Shown here one piece after another: positions 34,775 through 43,288 of a stretch of 64,000 nt of DNA (its first letter is position 1; each line of letters opens with the position of its first letter). Source of the stretch: Candidatus Hinthialibacter antarcticus (GTDB lineage: Bacteria > Hinthialibacterota > Hinthialibacteria > Hinthialibacterales > Hinthialibacteraceae); NCBI GenBank assembly GCA_030765645.1, contig JAVCCE010000057.1:124001-188000 (forward strand), read 5' to 3'. The position numbers were made by a program, and so were the translations under genes. The notes under the pieces are model-generated. The model was not told the origin of the DNA, did not search any database, and saw only the letters and a program-made list of their open reading frames with translations.

Positions 34775-35027
34775 ATTTGGTTTGTCAGTTTTTGACAGGC
34801 CGAAATACGTTTTGGGAATCAAAATCACGGTCATCCATCAATACATCCATCAATATGTGGCATGGGTATAACTCTGTTCGTTTCAGTGCGGGCTTTCAGG
34901 CCCTTATGCACAGGCGCTCCCAGAGTTGCACCCATGCCTGATTTGGTTTGTCAGTTTTTGACAGGCCGGAATACGTTTTGGGAACCAAAATCACGGTCAT
35001 CCATCAATACATCCATCAATGTAGGTA
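34696..35027. repeat. 166-base tandem direct duplication before pheT
   Basis: Two units of 166 bases (34696-34861 and 34862-35027) are nearly identical; differences cluster at unit starts. Each unit contains one palindromic element plus a shared tail (TGATTTGGTTTGTCAG ... CATCCATCAAT), and the tail itself has CATCAAT-type micro-repeats. This is a recent segmental duplication between recA and pheT. Confidence 0.92.
34857..34940. repeat. Dispersed palindromic element, copy C
   Basis: Nearly identical to copy B; the left arm has GGTATAACTC where B has GGTGCAACTC, so its outer stem is imperfect. Arisen with B by the tandem duplication. Confidence 0.85.
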
Positions 35028-35165
35028 CCCATTTACCGGATGAACCGAAAAATACGACAATCTCACGCGATGCGGTTCTGCTTCACCTTGACCCATGCCG
35101 TAGCGCTGGATACGATTCGCACTATCTTAGTGATTCCCCTGTAAGGATTTACGTATTCACACATC

Positions 35166-37583
35166 ATGAAACTGCCCTATTCCTGGCTTGCTGAACTGGT
35201 CGAAGGCCTACCGACGCCCGATGAACTCGCTGACGTATTGACGCTTCGCGGCTTTGAAGTCGAAGAGATGACATCGCCCGGCGCTGCGATTCGCGACGTT
35301 GTGGTGGCCAAACTGCTCGAGACGGCGCCGCATCCCGACGCCGACAAACTGACGCTGTGCAAAGTCGATGACGGCTCTGTGACGCACGATATCGTCTGCG
35401 GCGCGAAAAACATGAAGCCCGGCGATTGCGTTGCCTTGGCGCGGGTGGGGACTGTGCTGCCCGGCGATTTTAAGATTGAAAAGCGCAAAATTCGCGGACA
35501 AAAATCCGCTGGCATGATGTGCTCCAAGCGCGAACTTGGCCTCGGCGACGATCACGCGGGAATCTTGATCCTGCCGTCGGACGCGCCGTTAGGCCAGCCG
35601 CTGATCGAATATATGGGGATGAATGACGTTATCTATGATCTCGGCATCACCCCCAACCGGCCCGATGTGTTGAGCGCGGTCGGCATGGCGCGCGAAGTCG
35701 CCGCCGCCTGTGGAAAATCGTTGAAGATGCCTGATGTCTCGCCCATCGCGGCGGACGTTGACGCTGACTATAGACCCAGCATTACGCTTGAAGATGAAGA
35801 CCTCTGCCCGCGCTATACTGGAATCGTAATGCGCGGCATAAAAATCGGCCCTTCGCCCGAATGGCTAAAAGCGCGTCTGGAAGCCTGCGGCGTGCGCAGC
35901 ATTAACGCGGTGGTAGATGCGACCAACCTGGTTTTGTTGGAACTCGGCCAGCCGCTTCATGCGTTTGATCTTAAAAAACTCAAAGGCGAAAAAATCGTTG
36001 TTCGCCGCGCCAAGCCGAATGAAATCATCAAGACGTTAGACGAAGCAGAACGCAAACTCAGCGAAGAGATGCTCGTCATTGCCGATGCGGAGACCCCTTC
36101 CGCCGTTGCCGGCGTGATGGGCGGCTTCGATAGCGAAGTGACGGAACAATCGACGGACATTCTGATTGAAAGCGCCTATTTTCATCCCCCGTCGATCCGC
36201 CGCACCAGCAAGACGCTGGGGCTGTCGTCGGAAGCCTCCTATCGTTTTGAACGCGGCGTTGATTTTGACATGGTGGTTCCCGCCGCGTGGCGTTGCGCTC
36301 ATCTCATCGCCGAACTAGCGGGCGGCAAGGTCGCCGGAGAGATAACGGTCGCCGATACGCAGAATGATGAACTGCTCGAACCGTTGCGCGAGCGTACGCT
36401 GTCGTTGAAGTTCGCCTATTGCGACAAGTTGCTGGGAACGCCGATTGACCCCACTGAGATTGAATCCATCTTCGATAGCCTCAATCTAAAAAAAGAAAGC
36501 CGCGACGCCGAACAGATTACGGTGCGCATCCCGACCTATCGCAAAGACATCCAGCGGCAGGCCGATCTGGTCGAAGAAGTGGCGCGTTGCCACGGCTATA
36601 ACAAATTTGCGCCTACCTTGCCTTTGGTCCCGCTCAAGACGCCGGAACCGCAAGAGATCGACCGTCAGTTAATTCAAAAGATAAAAGAATATCTCAACGG
36701 CGCCGGGCTGGACGAAGCGGTGACCTATAGTTTTACCAATGAAACATTTTTGGAACCGTTTCCACCCGCAGACGTCAGTTTAGAAAACGACGCTTGCACT
36801 ATCCTGAACGCGATCAATTCAAGCGAATGCACCATGCGCACCTCGATGGTCCCGTCGCTGTTACAAGCGGTGAAGCGCAATGTATCGCGCGGCAATACCA
36901 ATTTTGGCCTGTTTGAAATTGCCCGCACCTACACGCCGCACGAAGGCCATGTTCACGAAAAGAAAACCATCGCCGGGGCCATTGTCGGCCCGTTGATCGG
37001 TGATTGGCGCAACCATAAAACCGAATTCGACTTTTTCGATCTCAAAGGGCTGGTTGACGGCCTCTTGCAGACGGCGAAGTTGACGCGCTATCGTTTGATT
37101 CCCGGCCCCAATTGTTTGCATCCCCATCGCGGCGTCTGGGTGCAGGCGGGCAAGCAGCCCTTCGGCTATTTTGGCGAACTGCATCCCAGCCTGGCGGAAA
37201 AAGATGACCTGAGCGGTCGGGTGTGCGTGTTTGAGTTTGAACTGGCGCCGATGAGCCAGGCGTTTCGCAAGCCGCTGGCGTTGTATAAACCGTTTTCGAT
37301 TTACCCCGCCGTCGAACGCGACCTGGCGTTTCTCTTGCCGGACGGCGTGACCGCGCAAGCAGTCGAAAAAGTCGTACAGAAACAGGGCGGCGCGTTATTA
37401 GAGAGCGTTGCGTTGTTTGACCACTATCGCGGCAAACAGGTGGCGGAAGGCTTCGCCAGCGTGGCGTTTCGTTTGACCTTCCGCTCGCCCAGCGAAACCT
37501 TGAAAGAAGAAACCGTCGACGGCGTTTGCCGTTCGATTTTGGACGAGTTGCAAAAAAAGCTAAACGTACAGTTGCGTTCTTAG
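35166..37583 (+). CDS. pheT: Phenylalanine-tRNA ligase beta subunit
   Basis: An 805-residue subunit of the alpha2-beta2 enzyme that charges tRNA-Phe. Domains run in normal order: N-terminal core MKLPYSWLAELVE, an EMAP/OB tRNA-binding domain (about 38-150; GAKNMKPGDCVALARVGTVLPG), B3/B4 editing domains (about 210-400; RYTGIVMRGIKIGPSPEWLK and RRTSKTLGLSSEASYRFERGVD), B5 (about 405-480), the core catalytic-like domain, and the ferredoxin-fold anticodon-binding domain (about 710-805; YPAVERDLAFLLPDGV). Complete. The usual upstream partner pheS is absent from the window, so the operon is split. Downstream, a zapB-like gene and zapA follow, an arrangement seen in many bacteria. Confidence 0.97.
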   Translation: MKLPYSWLAELVEGLPTPDELADVLTLRGFEVEEMTSPGAAIRDVVVAKLLETAPHPDADKLTLCKVDDGSVTHDIVCGAKNMKPGDCVALARVGTVLPGDFKIEKRKIRGQKSAGMMCSKRELGLGDDHAGILILPSDAPLGQPLIEYMGMNDVIYDLGITPNRPDVLSAVGMAREVAAACGKSLKMPDVSPIAADVDADYRPSITLEDEDLCPRYTGIVMRGIKIGPSPEWLKARLEACGVRSINAVVDATNLVLLELGQPLHAFDLKKLKGEKIVVRRAKPNEIIKTLDEAERKLSEEMLVIADAETPSAVAGVMGGFDSEVTEQSTDILIESAYFHPPSIRRTSKTLGLSSEASYRFERGVDFDMVVPAAWRCAHLIAELAGGKVAGEITVADTQNDELLEPLRERTLSLKFAYCDKLLGTPIDPTEIESIFDSLNLKKESRDAEQITVRIPTYRKDIQRQADLVEEVARCHGYNKFAPTLPLVPLKTPEPQEIDRQLIQKIKEYLNGAGLDEAVTYSFTNETFLEPFPPADVSLENDACTILNAINSSECTMRTSMVPSLLQAVKRNVSRGNTNFGLFEIARTYTPHEGHVHEKKTIAGAIVGPLIGDWRNHKTEFDFFDLKGLVDGLLQTAKLTRYRLIPGPNCLHPHRGVWVQAGKQPFGYFGELHPSLAEKDDLSGRVCVFEFELAPMSQAFRKPLALYKPFSIYPAVERDLAFLLPDGVTAQAVEKVVQKQGGALLESVALFDHYRGKQVAEGFASVAFRLTFRSPSETLKEETVDGVCRSILDELQKKLNVQLRS

Positions 37584-37618
37584 CATATAATGATTTTTGT
37601 TAAGGTTGAGGTATATCA

Positions 37619-37855
37619 ATGAGCACAGAATCTTTGTTAGATGTATTGAAAGCGTTAGACCAACGGGTGGATAACCTGATTGGGCAGTTGCGTACCGTGA
37701 AAAAAGAGCGCGACAGTTTAAAAGAAGATTTAGAACTGGCGAAAATGGAAAACGAAGACATACAAAAGAAATTGTCTTCGACCGACGCCGGCAAAGAAGA
37801 AATTCGCACGCGAGTTACCTCCATCCTCGAAAAAATCGAGGCGCTGGAAGGGTAA
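37619..37855 (+). CDS. ZapB-like coiled-coil protein
   Basis: A 78-residue protein that is almost entirely a coiled coil (LIGQLRTVKKERDSLKEDLELAKMENEDIQKKL), starting at ATG 37619 with GAGG upstream. Small coiled-coil proteins between pheT and zapA are commonly annotated as ZapB-like cell-division factors. It precedes zapA by 24 bases, so it probably bundles with ZapA at the FtsZ ring. Assignment rests on size, coiled-coil form and neighbours, as coiled coils are poor evidence alone. Confidence 0.65.
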   Translation: MSTESLLDVLKALDQRVDNLIGQLRTVKKERDSLKEDLELAKMENEDIQKKLSSTDAGKEEIRTRVTSILEKIEALEG

Positions 37856-37879
37856 CATCAGCGGCGGGAAGAGGCGGCC

Positions 37880-38167
37880 ATGTCGCAACACCCAGACATC
37901 ATCCAACTCGAAATTATGGGGACCCATCTCCAACTGCGCGGGGGCGATGACCCCGATGCGGTGCGTGAAGCGGGCGCTCTGGTGAAAGAGAGAATTGATG
38001 AGCTGGTCGCCCAGGCTCCGACCGCGCCGTCGCTAAAGGTTGTGCTGTTGGTTGCGATTAATCTCGCTGATGAATTGATGCAGAACGCCCGCGACGGCAG
38101 CGAGATGGACGAAGCGGTCAGCCGGGCGAACCGCATTCTTGACAAAGTCTCCAACTCTTCGAAATAA
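37880..38167 (+). CDS. zapA: Cell division protein ZapA
   Basis: A 95-residue cytoplasmic FtsZ-ring stabiliser. The N-terminal strand-turn IIQLEIMGTHLQLRGGDDPDAVREAG matches the ZapA head, and the following helix (LVKERIDELVAQ ... LKVVLLVAINLADELMQ) its dimer/tetramer stalk. Length is typical. The upstream ZapB-like gene and pheT form the common context. It is followed 20 bases later by a glycosyltransferase gene, with no terminator, so cell-division and glycan genes may share a transcript. Confidence 0.9.
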   Translation: MSQHPDIIQLEIMGTHLQLRGGDDPDAVREAGALVKERIDELVAQAPTAPSLKVVLLVAINLADELMQNARDGSEMDEAVSRANRILDKVSNSSK

Positions 38168-38187
38168 GGGCGACTGAGGAAGCCGTG

Positions 38188-39324
38188 ATGCGCATTCTGG
38201 CGCTCAATTACGAATTCCCCCCTATCGGCGGCGGCGGCGGTTCCGCCCATCGCAACCTGATTCAAGAGTGGGCGGCGATGGACGATGTTGAACTGACGCT
38301 GATTGCTCCCTCGGTCGAGACGCAAACGGTCGATTTGAGCGAACGTGCGCGGCTATTGCTATATGCGTTCCCCAAGCGGGATATGCGCTATTGGCGGCGG
38401 GGCGAGGTCTTGCGTTTTCTCTGGCGCTTTCATCAATTGGTTCGCGCTCACCTGCGCGAGCATTCCTATGATTTGATCCACGCTTTTTTTGGCTTTCCAA
38501 CCGGGTTGCTGGCCTATCGGCTTTGCGGCGATACGCCCTACATCGTTTCGGTGCGTGGGTCGGACGTGCCGGGATATAACCAGCGCTTCGGGCTTGATTA
38601 CATTGTGTTGAAACCGCTGCTGCAGCGCATTTATTCCAACGCGGCGGCGGTGGTCGCCAACAGCGACGGGTTGAAGCATTTGTATGAGAATGCGTTTCCG
38701 CATTTAAGCGCGAGCGTCATCCCCAATGGTATTGACATGGATGCTTTTCATCCCGTGGAGCGCGAGTGGGACGGGCCGTTGTCGCTCATTAGCGTTGGAC
38801 GAATGATTCCACGCAAAGGGTTTGACGTGCTGCTGCGGGCGTGTGCGGTTCTTCATCAAGACAAAATTCCCTTTCAAAGCCATCTCGTCGGCGATGGGCC
38901 GGAAGAAGCAAATTTGAAAACGCTTGCGGATGAACTTGGCGTCAGCGACCGCGTAATATTTCATGGCGGATTAACGCGTGAACAGATCGCGGCGCTATTG
39001 CCGAGGTGTCATGCGTTTGTATTGCCGTCGTATGCGGAAGGTATGGCCAACGCCGCGTTAGAAGCGATGGCCTGCGGTTTGCCCCTGCTGTTGACCGATG
39101 TGGGCGGCAGCCGTGAACTCATCGACGGCAACGGCGCCATCGTTCCATGCGGCGAGGTCGGCGCCCTGGCGGAGCACTTGCGAAACTGGCTGAGCGCACC
39201 CAACCTGTTGGAGCAGATGGGCCGCCGTTCGCGCGAGCGGGCGCAGCATTTTTCATGGAACGCCGCCGCGCAAATGTATCGCGACCTCTATCTCCAAGTA
39301 TTGGATTCACAGAAAGAAAAATGA
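38188..39324 (+). CDS. Family 4 glycosyltransferase
   Basis: A 378-residue GT-B enzyme; the ATG at 38188 is preferred to the GTG at 38185 with GAGG upstream. The N-terminal Rossmann domain starts MRILALNYEFPPIGGGGGSAHRNLI, with the glycine-rich acceptor loop. The C-terminal domain has SVGRMIPRKGFDVLLRACAVL, then FHGGLTREQIAALLPRCHAFVLPSYAEGMANAALEAMACGLPLLLTDVGG. The ExxxxxxxE pair (E of YAEGMANAALEAMACG) marks the active site typical of GT4. Its product is a cell-envelope or exopolysaccharide linkage, not further definable. Overlaps the following methyltransferase by four bases (ATGA). Confidence 0.93.
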   Translation: MRILALNYEFPPIGGGGGSAHRNLIQEWAAMDDVELTLIAPSVETQTVDLSERARLLLYAFPKRDMRYWRRGEVLRFLWRFHQLVRAHLREHSYDLIHAFFGFPTGLLAYRLCGDTPYIVSVRGSDVPGYNQRFGLDYIVLKPLLQRIYSNAAAVVANSDGLKHLYENAFPHLSASVIPNGIDMDAFHPVEREWDGPLSLISVGRMIPRKGFDVLLRACAVLHQDKIPFQSHLVGDGPEEANLKTLADELGVSDRVIFHGGLTREQIAALLPRCHAFVLPSYAEGMANAALEAMACGLPLLLTDVGGSRELIDGNGAIVPCGEVGALAEHLRNWLSAPNLLEQMGRRSRERAQHFSWNAAAQMYRDLYLQVLDSQKEK

Positions 39325-40046
39325 GCCTGTACGACCAAGTCAAACAACGCGACCGCGAAATCGCTCGTGAACACGCCGGGCGCGACGCCTATTTTTCGTT
39401 GTCGCCCACGCGCGTTAGCCTGACGCGGGTGCTCCTGCCTGCGGCGCGGCAAGTGCTGCGCGGGCGCATACTTGATGCGGGCGCGGGCATGACGGCGTAT
39501 GCGCCAGCCCTGAAAGAAAGCGTTGAAGACTACGTCGCGGTCGATATTCAATCGAACCCGCGCCTCGATGCGGTCGGTTCGGTGATGCAATTGCCGTTGC
39601 GCGATGAGGCGTTCGACGGCGTGTTTTGTTCGCAGGTGTTGGAGCACGTTGACGATCCCCAGGCGGCGCTGCATGAGTTCTTTCGCTGCATGAAGCCGGG
39701 CGGCGCGTTGGCGCTGAGCGTACCTCACTTGGCCTACCTTCACAACGAACCGCATGACTACTTTCGCTATACCAAACACGGATTGCGCGTGTTGTTAGAA
39801 CGCGCGGGGTTCGTCGAAATTACAATCCAACCCGCAGGCGGATTGCTCTCATTTCTGGGGCATATCCCGTCAGTGATTGCCAAGTCCGTTGCGAAGCCTG
39901 TCCCTGGTTTGAATTGGACCGTGTACGCGTTCAATGCGTGGTATTCACGAGCGATATCTTATATTGACGCCTATTTGGAGCCGCGCAAATTGTTTGCGTT
40001 GAATTACGTCGCGGTTGCGCGTAAGCCAGGGGCGCCGCATGACTGA
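39321..40046 (+). CDS. SAM-dependent methyltransferase
   Basis: A 241-residue class I methyltransferase. The ATG at 39321 overlaps the stop of the glycosyltransferase, a strong sign of translational coupling. The SAM-binding sequence ILDAGAGMTAYAPAL (motif I), VAVDIQSN (post-I), FDGVFCSQVLEHVDDPQAALHEFFRCMKPGGALALSVP (motifs II-III) is clear. Sits between a glycosyltransferase and a membrane glycosyltransferase, so it may methylate a sugar or a lipid carrier. Small-molecule target is not shown by sequence. Confidence 0.9.
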   Translation: MSLYDQVKQRDREIAREHAGRDAYFSLSPTRVSLTRVLLPAARQVLRGRILDAGAGMTAYAPALKESVEDYVAVDIQSNPRLDAVGSVMQLPLRDEAFDGVFCSQVLEHVDDPQAALHEFFRCMKPGGALALSVPHLAYLHNEPHDYFRYTKHGLRVLLERAGFVEITIQPAGGLLSFLGHIPSVIAKSVAKPVPGLNWTVYAFNAWYSRAISYIDAYLEPRKLFALNYVAVARKPGAPHD

Positions 40047-41640
40047 CGCGCCGGATCAATCTCCTGCAAAAGACCGTACGGATTGGAAAATCGCCGCGCT
40101 GATTGCGGTGGTTGCGTGGGCATTGCTGTTGCCGCAGTTGGGTGCGCCGGGGGTGACCTGGGACGAAGCCGCGCCCAATATTCCCGCCGCGCAAAAACAG
40201 GGCGAATGGATCAACGGCCTGTTTTCGCTTGACGCGCCTTTTTCAAAAGAAACCATCGACGCCTATTGGACGACGACCTCCGACCATCCATCGCTGCCGC
40301 GTACTATCGCTGCGGTTTCGCGCCTGTTGCTGATGGGTTGGGTGGATGAACTGGTCGCGTTGCGGGCGCCGTCGGCGTTGATCGGCGGCTTGTTAGCGGC
40401 GTCGATCTTTTTGTTCTTGCGCCCCATGCTTTCCCGCGCGGGCGCATTGGCGGGGGCGCTTTCGCTGTTGTTTATGCCGCGCGTGTTTGGGCATCTGCAC
40501 TTGTTCAGCCTGGACGTCCCCATCATGGCGTGGTGGTTTTGGGCGGGCGTGATCGGCTTCAACGTGATCGAGCGCCGTTGGCCGCCGTGGTTGTTCGGCG
40601 TTGCCTATGCGATTGCGTTCACGACGAAGTTGCATTCGGTCTTTTTGCCGTTCCCGTTGTTGCTGTGGGCGCTTGTGCATATTTTTTTGAACCGCCAAGA
40701 CCGCCGCGAATCATTGGTGCGGCTGGTGCAAGCCATCGGCTGGGCGGCGGCGTTGACGCCGATTCTTTATGTAGGTTTGCAGCCTTGGCTGTGGCATGAC
40801 ACCCTGCCGCGCATCATCGAACGCTTTATTGATTATGCAGATAAATCGACTGCGCGGCCCATCGCGCTGTTTTATTTAGGAACCATCTATCACGGCGACT
40901 CGCCCTGGCATTATCCGCTGGTGATGTTGTTGCTGACGCTGCCCGCGACGATTTTGGTTTGCGCGTTTGTCGGTTTGTTCTCATGGACGCGTAGCGAAAA
41001 GCGCTTCGCCTGGAACGACCCGAGCGGCGTGAGGTTGTTTTTGCTGCTGCATTTTTTAACGCCGTTGTCGCTGGTGATCCTGCCGCTGGCGCAGGCATAC
41101 GACGGTTGCCGATTGTTTTTGCCGTGCTTTCCCTTCGCGGCGTGTCTGGCGGGGTGGGGTGCGCAACGGCTGTTCGACTGGACCCGGCGCCTGCCCGCCG
41201 TTGTTGTGCAATGCGTGTTTTGGACGCTGCTGGCGGGACCGTTTGCGATGACGGCCTACCAGATTCACCCACACTATTTGGCCTATTACAATTCACTGGC
41301 GGGCGGCGTCAGCGGCGCCAATGAAATGGGCATGGAAAGCACCTACTGGTGCGACTCGCTGACCCGCGACATGCTCGAGGCGATCAATGCAACCGCGCCG
41401 CCGGGCGCAACGATGCGTCCGCTCTCGATGCCCTTCGAGGTGATTGATTATTATAAGCAGCGGGGCTGGCTGCGCGACGATATCGTTCACGTGGCCGACC
41501 CGCCCTATGATTTCCATCTGCTGCAATCGCGCCAGGGCATGTTTACCCAGGCGGAGGCGACGCTGTATTTTCGCCGCAAGCCTCTCGCCGCGATTGAGAT
41601 CGACGGCGTCCGCCTCTTCGCGCTGTATGGGAAGATGTGA
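40039..41640 (+). CDS. Membrane glycosyltransferase, PMT/ArnT-like
   Basis: About 533 residues with roughly ten transmembrane segments. ATG 40039 overlaps the methyltransferase end by eight bases and has AGGGG before it. The first extracytoplasmic loop carries VTWDEAAPNIPAAQ, where the D-E pair matches the catalytic Asp/Glu region of dolichyl- or polyprenyl-phosphate-dependent GT-C enzymes. A second loop (HPHYLAYYNSLAGGV, about residue 425) is also characteristic of this class. Uses a lipid-linked sugar in the inner membrane, facing outward, and transfers to lipid A, a protein or a glycan. Target unknown. Confidence 0.82.
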   Translation: MTDAPDQSPAKDRTDWKIAALIAVVAWALLLPQLGAPGVTWDEAAPNIPAAQKQGEWINGLFSLDAPFSKETIDAYWTTTSDHPSLPRTIAAVSRLLLMGWVDELVALRAPSALIGGLLAASIFLFLRPMLSRAGALAGALSLLFMPRVFGHLHLFSLDVPIMAWWFWAGVIGFNVIERRWPPWLFGVAYAIAFTTKLHSVFLPFPLLLWALVHIFLNRQDRRESLVRLVQAIGWAAALTPILYVGLQPWLWHDTLPRIIERFIDYADKSTARPIALFYLGTIYHGDSPWHYPLVMLLLTLPATILVCAFVGLFSWTRSEKRFAWNDPSGVRLFLLLHFLTPLSLVILPLAQAYDGCRLFLPCFPFAACLAGWGAQRLFDWTRRLPAVVVQCVFWTLLAGPFAMTAYQIHPHYLAYYNSLAGGVSGANEMGMESTYWCDSLTRDMLEAINATAPPGATMRPLSMPFEVIDYYKQRGWLRDDIVHVADPPYDFHLLQSRQGMFTQAEATLYFRRKPLAAIEIDGVRLFALYGKM

Positions 41641-41752
41641 TCGCACAATCCTGATTTCTTTCCTAAGGTGAGTTTCGCACCGCTGGCTGCCTGCGTTATT
41701 TTACAAGATAAAATCCCAATAAGTCGCCATAGAACAAACTGCAAACCAAAAA

Positions 41753-41758
41753 TATAAT
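41753..41758 (+). promoter_or_regulatory. Possible -10 for the CNNM/CBS gene
   Basis: A perfect TATAAT sits about 70 bases upstream of ATG 41827, in AT-rich sequence. No matching -35 is evident, so this is weak. Confidence 0.3.
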
Positions 41759-41826
41759 GATGTACGGGAACAATCGCCGGGGTGCGGGTTCTTCTTCCCG
41801 TCGTTGAATTCTTAAAGGGGCCATTC

Positions 41827-42915
41827 ATGTATTCACTGTTGTTTGTTTTTTTTGCCGTATCAATTATTTTTTCGTTCTTGTGTTCGCTGTGGGAAGCCGT
41901 GCTTTTGAGCATAACTCCCTCCTATATGCAGGTGAAACTGAATGAAGGCGGCGCCATCGGCCCCCGACTGCAGCAGTTCAAACAAAACATCGATAAACCC
42001 TTGGCGGCGATTTTAAGCCTCAACACCATTGCCCATACTGTCGGCGCCATCGGCGTCGGCCAGGAAGCGACAAAAATTTGGGCGGAAAGCAATCCACTAA
42101 TCACGGGCGTCGCCGTGCCTGTTCTAATGACCGCAGCGATTCTGATTATTTCTGAGATTATTCCCAAGACAATGGGCGCCACCAACTGGCGCGCGCTGGC
42201 CCCGTTTACGGTGCACTCGCTGGCGGTGTTGTTGGTGGTGTTGGCGCCGCTGGTGTGGATGTGCCAGGTGTTTACGGCGCTGTTCTATTCAGGCAAAGGG
42301 CGCAGCGCGTTCACCCGCTCTGACTTTCTTGCGATGGCGCAACTCGGCTCGCAAGAGGGAGAACTCAATCCAGTCGAAACCCAGTTTATTCATAACATCA
42401 TCAACCTGAAGCACTATCAAACCCGCCAGATAATGACCCCGCGCACGGTGGTCGTTGTTGCGTCGGAAGAGATGCCGTTTCGCGAATTTTATGATAAGCA
42501 AGACGAACTCATCTTTTCGCGCATTCCCCTGTATCGAGCGGACGACAAAGAGCATATCAGTGGATATATCTTGAAAGACGAGGTGCTGGAACATCTGGTC
42601 GAAGGCGAAGAAGGCAAGCCGCTGAAAACGCTCAAACGTGATATCGTATGCGTGATGGAGACCTACAACATATTTCAATTGTTCAACGATTTTGTTCAGA
42701 AGCGTGAACACATCGCCTTGGTCGTCGATGAATTCGGCAGTATGACCGGGGTCGTTTCTATGGAAGACGTCATTGAGACATTGTTGGGCCTTGAAATCGT
42801 TGATGAGACAGACAAAAACGTAAATATGCAGGCGCTGGCGCGGCGTGATTGGAAAAAGCGCTTTAAGAATTCTGAAGACATTCGCGCATCCCAATCCAAA
42901 CCCACCGATTCATAA
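41827..42915 (+). CDS. CNNM/HlyC-family membrane protein with CBS domains
   Basis: A 362-residue protein; ATG 41827 follows AAAGGGG. The N-terminal DUF21/CNNM domain (about 1-160) has four hydrophobic helices with the conserved ALLSITPSY-like start (AVLLSITPSY), LAAILSLNTIAHTVGAIGVG and LIISEIIPKTMGA. Two CBS domains follow (about 190-325; MTPRTVVVVASEEMPF and REHIALVVDEFGSMTGVVSMEDVIETLLG), which bind nucleotides and regulate. The CorC_HlyC C-terminal domain is missing: the protein ends soon after CBS2 with a charged tail. Family proteins export or sense magnesium. Ion specificity cannot be read from sequence. Confidence 0.9.
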   Translation: MYSLLFVFFAVSIIFSFLCSLWEAVLLSITPSYMQVKLNEGGAIGPRLQQFKQNIDKPLAAILSLNTIAHTVGAIGVGQEATKIWAESNPLITGVAVPVLMTAAILIISEIIPKTMGATNWRALAPFTVHSLAVLLVVLAPLVWMCQVFTALFYSGKGRSAFTRSDFLAMAQLGSQEGELNPVETQFIHNIINLKHYQTRQIMTPRTVVVVASEEMPFREFYDKQDELIFSRIPLYRADDKEHISGYILKDEVLEHLVEGEEGKPLKTLKRDIVCVMETYNIFQLFNDFVQKREHIALVVDEFGSMTGVVSMEDVIETLLGLEIVDETDKNVNMQALARRDWKKRFKNSEDIRASQSKPTDS

Positions 42916-43031
42916 AGCAGGGCAAGCGGTCTGGAGTGCGCGTGTCCACACGCGCATAAAGCATCCATTGATCTTAGTAGGGGCGCAGTGCGCTGCGCCC
43001 GAAAGTCCGTTAATCCAAACGTAAATTAAGG

Positions 43032-43123
43032 ACAGCAAGTTTGGGTACGTCTCTCTTCGCTTCGGTGCGGGCTTACCGCCCTTGTTGCACAGGCGCTCAC
43101 AGAGCCGCCCCCGAACTTACTGT
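43032..43123. repeat. Dispersed palindromic element, copy D
   Basis: Outer arms ACAGCAAGTT / AACTTACTGT pair with one G-T. The core, CTTCGCTTCGGTGCGGGCTT then TTGCACAGGCGCTCACAGAG, is closest to copy A when A is read in reverse. Confidence 0.82.
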
Positions 43124-43179
43124 TGCCATCCGACCGGATGTGTGAGTGAAGAAATCGTTTGCGATTCGGCGCGAATACG

Positions 43180-43219
43180 TAGTCCCTTCTCCCTCTGGGA
43201 GAAGGGTAGGATGAGGGTT
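43180..43219 (+). repeat. Palindromic repeat, copy 2
   Basis: Reads TAGTCCCTTCTCCCTCTGGG followed by AGAAGGGTAGGATGAGGGTT; close to the reverse complement of 33195-33235. The CCCTTCTCCC/GGGAGAAGGG stem is perfect. Confidence 0.8.
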
Positions 43220-43288
43220 TTACTGATTACCAATTCTTGTCGATTGCGCCGAAAATCAATACTAATATTTTTGTGGCAACCGCTTTAA

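Larger units (their letters stand above)
34490..35165. other. 676-base gene-free divergent region recA-pheT
   Basis: The left part holds the recA promoter and AT-rich DNA (34570-34690). The centre is the 166-base tandem duplication with palindromes B and C. The right 130 bases precede pheT and must hold its promoter and leader; I see no T-box, tRNA or convincing promoter consensus there. Confidence 0.7.
42916..43288. other. 373-base gene-free gap with repeats
   Basis: No plausible coding frame. Contents: a short GGGCGCAG/CTGCGCCC palindrome (about 42979-42998), palindromic element copy D (43032-43123), and a 40-base unit related to the one at 33195-33235 (43180-43219). Between a rightward CNNM gene and a leftward operon, so both should terminate here. 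Confidence 0.7.

Noticed and set aside
34691..35027. CRISPR array
   Set aside because: Only two long (166-base) units with no short direct repeats or unique spacers, and no cas genes.
35028..35165. T-box or other leader riboswitch before pheT
   Set aside because: No T-box sequence, specifier loop or terminator/antiterminator pair recognisable.
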